From the NCBI GenBank assembly GCA_949318235.1, contig OX439131.1, forward strand, positions 36,226,805 through 36,290,804: a stretch of DNA of 64,000 nt, written 5' to 3'. Positions 51,238 to 63,573 of this stretch are shown in pieces (the stretch's first letter is position 1; every line of letters begins with the position of its first letter). The stretch is from Ecdyonurus torrentis (Eukaryota > Arthropoda > Insecta > Ephemeroptera > Heptageniidae). The position numbers and the translations under genes were made by a program. Under the pieces are notes generated by a model. The model had not been told where the DNA came from, did no database searches, and saw only the letters and a list, made by a program, of their open reading frames with translations.

Positions 51238-52070
51238 TCAATATTCTATGGCCTTTGCACTATATGTAATGATAACTATAATAATAGAAAGCTAATATAG
51301 AGCTAATAATAGTAACTATATAGTTAATTTCATCTGATTCATAAAGGATGGCTTTTATTGTTCTTATACAGATTACATATATACACACATATATAATATA
51401 TATAGTATAATATATTAATATATACTATATACTGTATGTTGATAATACTGTGCATTATATTGCATCACACAATTTAAACTTTTTTATTGAGAAAAATGCG
51501 TGACACATTTTAATGGTATAATATTGATTCCAATATTATACAATTTTCATTGTGATGACGTAACATGATGTTATGAATGAAAGTTAAAATTGACACAGAC
51601 AATTATAATTAGTTGATACTAAGTTTGCGTGTTATTATTACATTGCGTGCATTTTGCCGCGCCCACATGTTTTTTGTTGATGTATATAAATTCAACGTGA
51701 TATCATGCAAATTAGTCCTATATACTGACGTAATTAAATGTTCATAAACTATACTAACCAGTGTAATGTACTGCTTCTAATAATAACCGTAGAATGGTTA
51801 TAAGAAAAAAAATATTAATTTTTTTTTTGCATTTTTTCCTTAATCAACTAAAAGTTTTTTAATACTTCACAAATAATTTATTAACAAATTATTAATTAGG
51901 TTTTTATGTGTTAATTATTTTTTTTAATCAGCTAATGTACATACAAATATTAAAATAGATAACATGTTTTAATAATAAAAGTATTTAAAATCATGTGGAT
52001 TGTGTAACTTATTGTTACTTATATGTTGTTATATGTTATTATATATTGGTAATAATAATTAATATTTAAC

Positions 52071-52150
52071 GCGGCTTTTATTGGGCGAAATCAGGCTACA
52101 GAACCTCTCAATTTAACCCAACTGTTTAACAGTACAGTCAGTTACAATTT
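52071..52150. repeat. Dispersed repeat, pair with 42151-42230
   Basis: Same ordered blocks as 42151-42230, same orientation, with small indels. Confidence 0.7.
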
Positions 52151-52920
52151 TAAATTAGTATAGACACAAAATTCATGATGTGAATGTTTTTGTTTTTTTA
52201 CTTATTAAATAAAAGTATTTTACTTATATGTTGTTTACTTATGTTGGTATACTTATAAAATGTTACTTATTTACTTAAAACACGTAAAAATGTGTCTCGC
52301 ATCCATTAATTTTCCAGACTCGCGTTTTATTATTATTATTTAAAGTAGTTATTGTAAAGAAATACAGATCGATGTAAGTAGAAAATTTAATTGAATATTT
52401 TTTATTTATTTATATAGTATTTTCAAAACAGACAATAGTGTAAGTTACCCACTCAATTATTGGCACAAAAACCACATATAAAGTAGCAAAAGGAAGGGCA
52501 CAATTTTGAGCTCACCTTACACCTAGACGAAATAAAGCTGATAAGATTGATTAACAGTTGGTACACGTAATCTAAAACAACAGTCTGTTTTTATTGAGTA
52601 AAAATATTTTGTTGGATCTATATTATATAGCAGTCGTCCAAAAAGGTGTTTGATGAAAAAAATAAACAAGCATCACTGAGCCTAAAACAATACAAACGAA
52701 TAAAAGTGTTAAAGCAGATGACTTTGTGTTACTGTCCTGATTTAACATGCTTTCTTATGGAGAAATAACTCAAGCTAGAATTAATTTTATCAATGTTTAA
52801 ATTTTTACTGTAAAATATAAATTAGACTCAATTAAGGCTTGAGTATACTTCTGAATTTCTAGCAATTTGGTTACAAATCATTGCTTGAACTTCAGGAAAA
52901 CCTCAAGACTCACAAATTAA

Positions 52921-53150
52921 GTTATAAGGTATGTGCGCATGACGTCATTCTGAATGCTTTTCGATGCTCTTCTAGAGCAATGAATAAAATTGCTCAGCAT
53001 AGGACAAACGTAGTTTTTGACTATTTTCTTTGGAAAATTAGCTATTTTTTTTGGTTATTATTATTTTTCTTGTATATACTTGAAAAACTAATTCAACCTG
53101 TTAAAAGCATCAATGCTGTCAAAAACATTGCAACGTATTTTTAAACTGGT
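52921..53150. repeat. Dispersed repeat, family shared with 12761-12985
   Basis: Contains GAGCAATGAATAAAATTGCT, TATTTTCTTTGG and GTCAAAAACATTGC in the same order as the other copy. An open frame of about 87 codons spans it, with a hydrophobic Phe/Leu-rich middle that could be a membrane segment, but the other copy is broken, so it is not called a gene. Confidence 0.55.
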
Positions 53151-53747
53151 AAAATGAGTCATTTTTCCATACTAGCCCATGTTATTTAGCGCTTACTTAT
53201 GGCGTTGACTTTATCATGAATGATAACACCCTATATACTCGTATATGGTAAAAATTTCAATATTTAAATAAAAAATAACAAAAATCTGGAGCAAGTTATA
53301 GCTTTATTACCTCACATAAGAAAGTAAGTCAAATCAAGACAGGAAAAAAAAGTTTTCCGCTAGCTCTTTGCTAATACTGTATATTGTTAAGCTCTGGGTT
53401 TATCTAATAATTTTACAGTATATAAGCTCCTTTTATATTAACTATAGTATTGAGATTAATAATGCTTAATTTGAAAATTATCATGATGCATCTGATCAAT
53501 AAATTTGAACATGTTTGATACGTATATACATATACTACAAAATTATATAATAACTTGGTTTATATAATAGGGAAAAAAGCAATACCATACATTTATATTA
53601 CATGCAGACAGAGGGAAATGAAAGCAATAGAATTACGTTTGTATATCCATCAACTTTTCTGATATAATTCATTGACACATTTATTGTATTTTTATTCTAT
53701 ACTCATCTCTAATAATTTTTATTGAACCATTTTTACAGTATTTGAAG

Positions 53748-53909
53748 TATTGACTAATAAAGAAGCAACTGTTGTAAGGCTGTCTTTAAGCGATTTCGGT
53801 CATATCCGCTTCCGTTTCTACTTACTGCGCGTGCGCAGTAAGTTGAAATCAAAGCAAATTTGAGTGAAATTGCTCATAGCTTCAAAACAGTTATTCTTTT
53901 ATTAGTAAA
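53748..53909. mobile_element. MITE, TTATTGACTxxTAAAGGAACAAC family, copy 2
   Basis: Diverged copy of 31771-31943 with the same arms (CGGTCATATCCGCTTCCGTTT) and centre (TACTGCGCGTGCGCAGTAAG). Confidence 0.7.
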
Positions 53910-53997
53910 TTGTAGTATTAACATTAACAGTAATTACAGGTAAGAACTGACAATCTTAAAAAAAAAAAAAAAAAAAAGTATATGATGTTATACTTAC

Positions 53998-54304
53998 AGG
54001 CGTAGAACACCTTGAACAAAAAAGTTGTGTAATATCCTAACAAACCTGAAAATCAACGTTGATTTGGCTGAAGTTATTGATTTCTAATTTATTTTCCATT
54101 CACAAAATGCCACTGCCGGTCACTGACGTCACAGCTCACCTGGTCCACGCGCAAGTAGACCGGGCGAGCTGTAACGTCAGTGACCGGCAGTGGCATTTTG
54201 TGAATGAAAATAAACTAGAAATCATTGACTCCGGCCAAATCAACGTTGATTTTCAGGTTTGTTAGGATATTACGCAATTTTTTTGTTCAAGGTGTCCTAC
54301 GCCT
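53998..54304. mobile_element. Full-length palindromic MITE of the TTAA/AGGCGTAGAACACC family (307 bp)
   Basis: Two arms of about 146 bp are inverted copies almost to the centre. The outer part matches 1232-1354. The inner part is G/C-rich (CCACTGCCGGTCACTGACGT). Flanks are TTAC on the left and TTAA on the right, a TTAA duplication with one change. Confidence 0.85.
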
Positions 54305-54493
54305 TTAATTTGTGAGATATCAGCTGGTAATCCTGTTCCATTAAATCAGTGCACAACTATGTGTGGAAGGTTTTCAACGCATTTTTTTAAAGAGTGTATC
54401 CGTAAGCGTCTTCTTTTCTATAATATCAATTATAAAACTCGACTATACATTATTATTTTTCATCCTTTTTGTAACATATTTAGGTCACATCTT

Positions 54494-54497
<4 letters not shown>

Positions 54498-54560
<63 letters not shown>
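54498..54560. repeat. (TA)n microsatellite
   Basis: Uninterrupted TA dinucleotides. Confidence 0.95.
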
Positions 54561-54565
<5 letters not shown>

Positions 54566-54599
54566 AAAATAAAACTAATTAAACTTGAATGTGATTGAA

Positions 54600-55222
54600 T
54601 AAATTATTATATTATATAATGATATAAATTTAATTAAATATATACTGAGTAAGACAGCTTAAGCAATTTATTATAATAACTTGACATTTCAAGGTAGTTA
54701 AAAAGAGTATTTTAATTGAACAATTTCAATTACATTAACAATAAAAAAAATTGTATTATAGTGTTATTATTTTTTATCATTTAATAATAAACTTTTCATG
54801 AAAAGGTACAAAAAAGTATAATATTATGTTTTAAATAAAATAATAAATTTAAAATTTGAAGTAAAGTTTTTAATGAATGCTATATGAGTTCTACAGGTAT
54901 AATATGATTTTCTTAAACAATTGTTTTCCTCCTTCAAAATAAAAATAATTAAATAATAATAAAAAATAAATAAATAAACTGAAATAAAAGGGAACTGTTA
55001 TACAGATACTGTGAACTGTGATACAAAATTTTACCCTATTGCCTCATAATTAAGTAATGCTAAATATGAGTACATATATACTTGACTCAAAAAACCTGAG
55101 TTACCTGTTGCCGTTCGACCTTTTACGGTATCGCCCAGCCGCCCCCCCCCCCCCCCTTCTCCTCAATTGTGACAATGGGCGATACTTTAGGCATGCATAA
55201 ATCGACTGAGGTTTTTTGAGTC

Positions 55223-55274
<52 letters not shown>

Positions 55275-55770
55275 ACTAATATATTATATATCCGTTATAC
55301 ACTACGTAGAGTAACGTTTTATATATTAATGTTTATTACGTTACTCTAATAAAACTCAGCAAATAATGAACAAGTCAATGGCAGTATGAACTGTTTTTCT
55401 GTGCACACTGGTTGTTTGAGATATGTTACAGATGAGAATTTGTTAACCTTTTTAGCAGAATTTTAAATGCTTCTTACTATGGGGGATTTTTTTTATTAGC
55501 TTAAAAACATGTAGAAATGTACCTCATTTAAATGCAGTCGTTTTCTTCAAAAATAGCTTAAAAGATGGCCTTGCAATATGTTAAAGGATAGAAAATTAGA
55601 GGTCTCCCGCGATTTTACGGAGCACTTTTGATTGGTTGCACATCACCACTGGTAAGTAATAAGCATTATACGATATTTAGAAACAAAAATTAGCTTACAA
55701 ATTTTATTTACATAAAAATATAAACATGAAGTAATGTTTGCGCACATAAATTTTTACTATATTTATATTG
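54600..55770. other. Intergenic, AT-rich, no supported gene
   Basis: Holds the MITE at 55081-55225 and the poly-T at about 55228-55272. Nothing else recognised. Confidence 0.6.
55081..55225. mobile_element. Short MITE with ACTCAAAAAACCT ends
   Basis: CTTGACTCAAAAAACCTGAG and, inverted, CTCGACTCAAAAAACCTCAG. An inner GTATCGCCCA/TGGGCGATAC pair extends the symmetry. A C15 tract lies near the centre and a T45 run follows directly. Confidence 0.65.
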
Positions 55771-55774
55771 ACCG

Positions 55775-56127
55775 TTATGTTTACTCAAAATGCGGAAAAG
55801 GAAGTGCGGGAAGAGGAAACCACGTGACGGTAAAAGTGGGAGGTCGCTCAGGAGCAGCTTGCTGCTGGCACCAACTTTTCTCCCACTTTTACCGTCACGT
55901 GGTTTCCTCTTCCGGCCACTTTCTTTTCCGCTTTTTGAGTAAACACTGCGTGCGTCTGTTTACTCAAAATGCGGAAAAGGAAGTGGCCGGAAGAGGAAAC
56001 CACGTGACGGTAAAAGTGGGAGAAAAGTTGGTGCCAGCAGCAAGCTGCTCCTGAGCGACCTCCCACTTTTACCGTCACATGGTTTCCTTTTCCGGCACTT
56101 CCTTTTCCGCATTTTGAGTAAACATAA
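55775..56127. mobile_element. Double-hairpin foldback element, TTATGTxxAC...GGAAGTG family
   Basis: Two units of about 165 bp, each already a hairpin (TTTACTCAAAATGCGGAAAA to its inverse), are joined head to head around a 14-bp loop, so the entire 353 bp is one larger palindrome. Outer ends TTATGTTTACTC are perfect. Both units carry CCACGTGACGGTAAAAGTGG. The apparent ORFs are by-products. Confidence 0.75.
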
Positions 56128-56129
56128 GC

Positions 56130-56730
56130 ATGCAGTCATAAACAATCATTGTTTATTGAAAACTTATTTGAAATTATCTATATAGGGTCATTGTATATAT
56201 GTAAGCTATATAGACTATAGACTAATGACCCTTGAGGGCATTTTCAAACTTTGTAACGATGTACAAGTAAAAAAAAGAACGCATCATGAAGTATATGACA
56301 GTATAAAATATGACGACAACTATTATAGAGTTAACAAACTATAAAAACTATTTATAAGTACTGCAATTGAACTATCTTTGAAGACACGTACAGTACTACT
56401 TGTAACATAAATAAGTGGACATACAAGAAGACGTTTATATATATCCCTCTCTCTTATAAAGTGAAGTTCCTTTGAGATATTTAAACATGTTTTGTGTTGC
56501 GTAATATCGACATTATAAAAAAAAAATTATACATGGAATGTATATTACATTTTTGTCATATTTTGAGTTCCATCACTGGATTCTTTATTAATAATAGTCC
56601 TAAAAAGCAAGACTAATAATGTCAAATTGTTCAGTAAGTTTTCAACTTAATATTATATGTTCATAACTTGAAAGTACTTTCTTTTCTTTATATTTTGTTC
56701 AATTTTTTTCCTTCGTATTTCATGCTTGTT

Positions 56731-56761
<31 letters not shown>

Positions 56762-57693
56762 GCTCTGCAAATTCTAAACGAAACGAACATTTCAATTTTT
56801 TCTTTGTGTATTGCAAGAAAAGTTGTATTAAGCTGGCATTTAATGATCATATCTATTGTTAGCAGCACTATTGAAAAGTAGTGCATTTTATATAATAAAA
56901 CTTATTTGAGGTAAGTAGGCTAAGGGACACGAATATCTTCTTCTTCTTCTTCTTCTTTTTTTTTTTTTTTTTTTTTTTTCAAAAGTAATAAAAAGAAGTA
57001 CTGGTAAGAATCTGAGAAAGTATTTTGCTATCACAGCTTCTATTTTTCACTCTTTCTTTCCATTCTTTAAAAGACTGAAGTCAGAATATCTACCATTCTA
57101 TATCCAATGATATATACCATAAAATATCGAGAAGGTATATCTTTATCTTTATACTGTTTGAGATTTAAAGAAAAGAAATGAATGTGTATTATCCGATGTA
57201 ATCTGTATGTTCTTATGATATAAACCCTTTTCTCAATGGGTTTCAAGGAAAAACCTAAATCCCTTCTCTAATTTAAAAAAGTTTAAAAAAAAAAGCAATA
57301 AAATTTTGAAATGAAAAACAGAAATAAAACAAAAACATAAATGACTTTTTTTTTTTACGAGATATTTCATTTCATTATAAAAATATGTCATTACATTTTG
57401 CATCATAAAATATGGTAATAAATATAATGTAAAATATAATATCCGTGTGTAAAAATAATTTTAATTATAATATAACACGCAAAGATACATCCTGTCTTCT
57501 TATAAATCTTGTTTAAATATATAATGTGAGTTCTCAATCTAAGAACTGCATTAACATGAAAAATGTTTATCAATTTTTTTGTTTGAAATAAGTCATGCAA
57601 CACTTAACTCACTGTAAACAGTTAGTGATATTCTGTATATTTTAAGTGTCACTTTGATAAACAGGCACATAGCATTCCATTGCAGTGTATTTA

Positions 57694-57724
<31 letters not shown>

Positions 57725-57733
57725 AAATATAAT

Positions 57734-57766
<33 letters not shown>

Positions 57767-58760
57767 CTTCTCTATTTACGACTAACGCATGTTCATTTCA
57801 TAATTAAGGGGCCGTGTATGTTGGTAATCCCTATATACAAAGCACGGGAAATCGTATTTACGCCTTCAAATTGTCAATTTTGTATCTAGAATCTTGAAAT
57901 TAGAGCAGAATATTGTAAATAAAATTTTGCTTTGAGCTGCGTTTTCAATTTTTTTCAAATATTTGCAGACAAAGAGATATTAATTTTTAAAATAAGAAAA
58001 TAAAAGTTAATAGCTTTAGTAAGAATTTTCATAAGTTGGTACCGTGATTTATTTTCAGGTATTATCAGGTAAAGTATTATTATAAAGAGCGAGAAAGAAA
58101 GGGAGACAGTACATAAAAAAAATATAAAGAGGGTTAAAATAAATGTATGTGTATAGATACATAGTATTATGCAAGTGTTATTTTTTTTTTACTTCCGTGT
58201 TTATGTTATTATATTATTAACATTATATTTATTTTAATTAATATAATTTGACACTTAACTCCATTAACTCCAATATTTTTTGGCTGTCTATAAACATTAA
58301 AAATTATTTACAAAAAGTAATTATTAAATAAAAAATTTAAAAAACAGTGCTGCAAAAAATTAAAAATTTTAAAAAATATTATGTTTAAATTTCTAAATTG
58401 ATATCAAATTTTAAAGTTAGTAATACAACGAAAATTGTCAATATTATTTATTTATCACTGCTACAACTTTTAATATAAAATCAATTCTTGAAAAATTTAA
58501 ATAAGATGGAATTAAATAAAATCAGCATTTCAAAATACATATATTAATTTATTTTTTTATTTTCAAACAATATAATATACAACTAAGTTTGTTTAACATT
58601 TTTTTTCATAATTATGCATGCATAAAAAAACTGAAACATTTTCTTTCATCCCCGATTATTATTTTTACATTATAAAATGCACTATTTACTTTCACTCATC
58701 AAATATATTTACATTGTATATTTTTCCTACCCAGTTAATGTTGAAATTTTAAGTAGAGGG
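56130..58760. other. Intergenic, AT-rich, no supported gene
   Basis: Poly-A (56731-56753), CTT/poly-T (56938-56978) and TA/TG runs (57694-57767). A less AT-rich patch GGGGCCGTGTATGTTGGTAA at 57808 is not explained. Confidence 0.55.
57694..57767. repeat. TA/TG microsatellite cluster
   Basis: TA runs separated by AAATATAATTG and a short GTGTGTGT. Confidence 0.9.
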
Positions 58761-58765
58761 AAATT

Positions 58766-58771
58766 TTTATT
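58766..58771 (-). terminator. AATAAA polyadenylation signal
   Basis: AATAAA on the minus strand, about 58 nt after the stop codon of the Mutator/YqaJ gene. Confidence 0.5.
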
Positions 58772-58828
58772 TTAAATAATATTAACTACATTTTTTTAAT
58801 GAACGGGGGAGTATATAAAATTACATAT

Positions 58829-60676
58829 TTATTGGCTAGATGAGCTCTGCGTGGATTCTAGTTCTGTGGCAAGCTTCTTTCTTTTATTTTCATCCCTTTT
58901 TGCCTGTAATGCTCGGTTAGCTTCTAATATTTCAGGAGGGTTGAACATAGATTTTATGCCGCGCTTTCTCCTAGGGTCAACAAGTTCTCGTAGTAAACAG
59001 GTCATGTAAAATGATTCTAATTTTTCTACCATATTTTCCCAAAAAAGTATATCTCTTTGAATGTATGCTAATTTAATGTGTGGTTCTTTTTTAGTCCAGA
59101 CACCAAATATACATGTGTCTCTACCTGTGATGTTTAATTGACCTTGTATTTGATAATACCAATGATGATTTGTATTTACCACCCCAATTGTTTTGTCTTT
59201 ATTCAGTCTCCAGAATGGACAAAACCCTTTCTTAATTGCATCATCTGGCGATTCATCCCTCCCAGTAAATAAGCATTTCACCTCAACTATTTTTGTAGAA
59301 CCAACTAATCCATCGGGACTTGCTCCTAAATAATTACGAGTTTTATCTATAAAAAGACCACACGGTTCAATTATTTCACCAGTAGCGGCAGCCACAGCTT
59401 CAAGTGCATTTTTTTCATTTACAATGCCATGTTGCACGGACTCTTTGGTTGATAAGTCCACATACAATTTGCCTACTACTATATTATCACACTTTGTAGA
59501 TTTTAATTTTGTACAAACTTTGCCGAAAGTTGATGCCGTAAGCATTTTTCTGTGTCTCTCTTTGAACATTTCACTATTAAATTGTGAGGTGGTTTCTCTT
59601 TCAAAGATAATAATTTCCGATTCGGACATTTTTAAACTATCCAAATATTTATTTTTTTCTAACTCAAAATTCTCTGAGTCCATATCAGGACGAGCACAAT
59701 TAGAACCATAATCTGCATTATTACATTGATCAGCTTTAAACAGTGATTTTTTTTTACGTTTAATTACAGTACGATTTTTTTTCTTTTGTTTTTGTTCAGC
59801 TTGTTTTGTATATTTACCCGGGCTAAGGCCGATTAACCCCTTGGTTATCATACGTTGAAGTTCACCAGTATGAAATTGTACAATAGTACAGTTCATTCTC
59901 GGCTCATACGATCTTGACAAAAATAACCTTTTACCTCCCAAATACCTATTTGCAAGAGAGAAACAGCCTTCTGCACTGTTACTGTCAACATCAAAAATAA
60001 GACTGCGACTGTTTACAATGAGTGGAGTAAATGTTTCTAATATAGGTTCCCACATTTTTTCTTGTTTTAATTTTGGAACTAAATTCTCTTCATTTTCCTT
60101 ATTTTTTCCATCACAAAAATAAAGGTCACATTTAGAATGATCCCCAAAGCAATGCAATGGATTATTTTCAATGTCTTTTCTAAGCAATGAAGATTTCTCA
60201 GGCAATGTTAAGGTTGATTTTTTTCTATGTTTTATAGCCTCAGTTACACCTGTACGCATTTTCATAACTTTACCTAGTACAGTACGCTTCAACGCTGGTG
60301 GGCCATTTTTTCCACCCCTAGCAAAGGTTCTTAATTTTGTGCAAAAATTACGTAAAAGGTGATTTCTGCATTCAATTTTTTCTACAGTCATTTCTGCGTA
60401 TGGACGAGCCTCTAAAATTCTCTGATAAACGCTACTATCTCCATCCCCAATAAACCACTTATATCGTATACCATACACGGGGTAACTTTGAATGAACCCC
60501 TCAACGATAATATCAGCTTCCATGCTTGAAGAACTTTGGTCCGAGCTCCAATTCTTTATGCAGTTATGTTCACGTGGTTCCTCCTCTCTCAAAGCTGCGC
60601 GATGACATATCTGGCAGTACTTACTACGAATGCCGACAAATATCACTTTCCCAGTGCGATACCCAATAATAACCGC
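58829..60676 (-). CDS. Exon 3 of the Mutator/YqaJ gene
   Basis: Acceptor CTTGTGTGTTTTAG, then AVIIGYRTGKVIFVGIRSKY completes the transposase motif started in exon 2, which confirms the splice. 615 codons and TAG stop. The YqaJ domain is wholly inside this exon. The C-terminal tail is Lys/Glu-rich and ends in Ser/Gln. Confidence 0.9.
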   Translation of the reverse strand, partial: AVIIGYRTGKVIFVGIRSKYCQICHRAALREEEPREHNCIKNWSSDQSSSSMEADIIVEGFIQSYPVYGIRYKWFIGDGDSSVYQRILEARPYAEMTVEKIECRNHLLRNFCTKLRTFARGGKNGPPALKRTVLGKVMKMRTGVTEAIKHRKKSTLTLPEKSSLLRKDIENNPLHCFGDHSKCDLYFCDGKNKENEENLVPKLKQEKMWEPILETFTPLIVNSRSLIFDVDSNSAEGCFSLANRYLGGKRLFLSRSYEPRMNCTIVQFHTGELQRMITKGLIGLSPGKYTKQAEQKQKKKNRTVIKRKKKSLFKADQCNNADYGSNCARPDMDSENFELEKNKYLDSLKMSESEIIIFERETTSQFNSEMFKERHRKMLTASTFGKVCTKLKSTKCDNIVVGKLYVDLSTKESVQHGIVNEKNALEAVAAATGEIIEPCGLFIDKTRNYLGASPDGLVGSTKIVEVKCLFTGRDESPDDAIKKGFCPFWRLNKDKTIGVVNTNHHWYYQIQGQLNITGRDTCIFGVWTKKEPHIKLAYIQRDILFWENMVEKLESFYMTCLLRELVDPRRKRGIKSMFNPPEILEANRALQAKRDENKRKKLATELESTQSSSSQ

Positions 60677-63573
60677 CTAAAACACACAAGAAAAAACAAC
60701 AATGAAATTATTAAATATATATATTATATACATCAAATATTTAGGCATAACTAAAAAAATTTAAAAGAATGAAAAAAAAAATATATAATGTAATTGGGAA
60801 AATAGAATTAATTGTTTATTTAAAATTGCAGTTTCAAAAATTAAAATCATAGCTGCGTATTGTTTAATTTGTAAATAAAATATCAGGTTCATATTAACAA
60901 TAATAAAAAAATATATGACAGCGTTAAATATAAATAGGAAAAATTAGTTATAAAATAAAATATTGTTTACAAGGGACAATAATAATTAGTGCTACGATCA
61001 TCCCGCACCCTCTATTAAAATGTAAATAATAATATAATAGCTTTGAAATTGCGTTACAAAATTTAATTGCAAATTATTTTAGGCCAAATATTTGAAAAGT
61101 AGGGAGAAATAATTTTTTATTTACAAATTAATATATGTTAATAAATTTAAATTATTTTTAAATTATTATTATTAATTTCGTTTTTATTACTTTATTATTT
61201 GGTATTACTTATGCAAGCACCGGTAACCACTGAATCACGTATATATCGTATAAAAATATATACTCACAGTTCCAAAGAGCGATGAATAGTTGCCTCCGCG
61301 GTATACTCGTTTTGGCCAACTTCCGTCAACAACGACGAGGATGAACGGTGTTCCATCGTCGCTTACATCCCCAGCATCCATCGCGAGCTGTTTTTCTTCC
61401 TCCACCGCCTCCTCCATAAGTTTGAGTGCTGCATCACTTATGCCCTCAGCAACGAGGTCATGGTATTGTTGATACGTCCCAGGAGAGAAGGTTGGCATAT
61501 TGAGTGCACCACATAGTGATTCAAATTGAGTGAAGCCGATACCCGCACTTATGATTCCCATAGCTGCTGCAGTATTGGTACATAATTTTAAATCATCATT
61601 CTTGTCCTCCGTGAATATTTTTCTCTTAGTGTTGCACTTACTGCACTTGAAAGTAAAACAGCTACGCATACCAAACATTGTTTCACTTTCGACCTCCATG
61701 TCCTCAAAACCACACGTATATGGCTTATGGCGGCCTATATTTTTCAATGATTTAAAAAAATAACAAATATCCACAACACGGCGGCCCTCAATGCTATTTT
61801 CTAAGATTATTCGTTTTTTTCTTTTAATTAACTTATTTTGATTTGGTGGTGAAACTAGTTTTACAATAACATTAGGTTCTACTGTTGCAGCGGCAGGGGC
61901 TGTCGTATTGCATTGTGCTGACAAATTAGAATGATATTGATGGTTGCATGATACGGTGTTTGAGGACGAGGCTTTGTGTAATGGTGATTGAGGAAGTATA
62001 TCTATTCCGTCCATCAATTCACTTTCATTTAAATTGACATTAACGGCATGTAATTTCGCCGTAAGTTCTGCAGGTGTGGTGTAAGTCGATGGAGTAGTTG
62101 CGGTGTTGTAAGTTGATGTAGAAGGAACTTTTGTTAGAGCGCAGCACTGTTGCTCCTATAAAACAAAACATTTAATCAAAGTTACAATTATTAAAATTAT
62201 TACCTTAAAAGAAAAATGTATGATACGATGTATATTATAATATAATATATACTATACGCAGTTTACGCTTTAAAACATTGCGCGTTTCAACAATGTATAA
62301 TTTTGCTTGTAAGCTTTATTACTATACCAATGCATTTTTTATGGGGGGACCTTTAATAATAACGAAATTTAAAATAATAACACATGTAAAAAATTTTATA
62401 TTGAAAATCATCATATATTACACGCATCTCAAAAAAAAATTAAATAAATGAAAAAAAAATAAAAAAAAAATAAAATCAGCGAAGTTTTTTTTTTCATGTT
62501 AGTTTTCTTTTAGAAAATATACAAAACAATTGAACGTGCATAATATAACATAAATTAGTAAATATTTAGAACGCAGTATAAATATTATTATTTTTAAATT
62601 AACTCAAAGTATTTATATAATGATTTTATAAATCCATATTATTTCTGTTACATAGCTACATATTCTAATTTGACATTTTATATATAATATGCTTGCGATT
62701 TGCAGCTTTTTGAACTTAAAAAAATTAATAAAAATATAACAAGAGGTAAATATATTTTAACTAATTATAATACATAAAGTTAAGATACAATGCACAACTT
62801 ACAACTTAGGTGTTACATAAAATCACGGCGTACATGAATTTTTCATACTATATATATTTCTATATTAATTCTTCTAATTTTTTCAACTCATTTTTTAAAT
62901 AATTATAAATTTTAAAATTAGTATAATTTTTTAATTTGTTAATGCGTGAAAAACAAAGAGCTTTTGAGCTAATTATAAAATTTGATTTGTTTTAAAACTT
63001 TTAATAAAATTTACAATCATATAGTTCCAAAATAAGTTGTTTTTAAATTACAGTATACTTTTGTAATATACTAAATTTGATTTGTATATAAAAAAATTAT
63101 TTTTCAGTTCTATTATTTATTAAAATGAAAAACTGCAAAGTTTTTTTATTGCCATTTTCTTATATTTTATATAAAATTTAACATAAGTATCATTACGAGT
63201 ATTAAATTATATTAATAATAAATAAATTTATATTTGCAATGTAATAATAAAATAATACATATTTAGTAACTAAGTATTTTACATTAAAACTATGACAAGA
63301 AATCGATTCAACATTAATTCTTACCTTATTGTTGTCTTCTACTGCATCAGAAACACATCTAGCAGTTTTGGGGTTGATCACCGTACAACAGTCTTCTATC
63401 ACACCTTTTAATTGATCAATTTGAACTTGATCCTGTTCATTGTTGACGTTCACGCTAATATCTAGTTTTATTTCTTCCCGATACTTTCTTAAATTCCCCC
63501 CCAGATTTGATTTTCTACGACCACTAGGAAATAAATGTTTTCCTGTAAAATCTCGAACACCTCTTTTACCCAT
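58829..63573 (-). CDS. Mutator-like transposase domain fused to YqaJ-type PD-(D/E)xK exonuclease, complete three-exon gene
   Basis: Exons 63573-63325, 62155-61268 and 60676-58829 join at phase 0 with donors GTAAGA and GTGAGT, giving 994 aa. A basic N-terminus (MGKRGVRDFTGKHLFPSGRR) and a Cys pair cluster (CFTFKCSKC, about 249-257) come first. The transposase-like core follows: DGSWPKR at 360, GDGDSS at 457-462, C..H at 482/485 and a candidate third acid in SAEGCFS at 615. After a Lys-rich linker comes the nuclease: SPDGL with Asp 834, VEVKC with Glu 844 and Lys 846, then HWYYQIQGQL near 884-893. This pairing is known from many uncharacterised invertebrate proteins. Nuclease motifs look intact. 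Whether it is a mobile element gene or a domesticated one cannot be decided, since no terminal repeats are in view. Confidence 0.85.
60677..61267 (-). other. Intron 2 of the Mutator/YqaJ gene
   Basis: 591 bp, very AT-rich, no ORF or repeat of note. Confidence 0.8.
61268..62155 (-). CDS. Exon 2 of the Mutator/YqaJ gene
   Basis: Acceptor TTTTGTTTTATAG, donor ACT|GTGAGT. 296 codons, starting EQQCCALTKV in a Thr/Ser-rich stretch and ending in the transposase motif at NYSSLFGT. Confidence 0.85.
62156..63324 (-). other. Intron 1 of the Mutator/YqaJ gene
   Basis: 1,169 bp, very AT-rich, no ORF or inserted element recognised. Confidence 0.75.
63325..63573 (-). CDS. Exon 1 of the Mutator/YqaJ gene
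   Basis: ATG at 63573-63571. 83 codons, basic and then acidic, ending AVEDNNK before GTAAGA. No further in-frame ATG exists upstream before stops in the AT-rich leader. Confidence 0.75.

Noticed and set aside
55734..56145. Open frames with VKVGGRSGAACC-like peptides on both strands
   Set aside because: By-products of a palindromic MITE.
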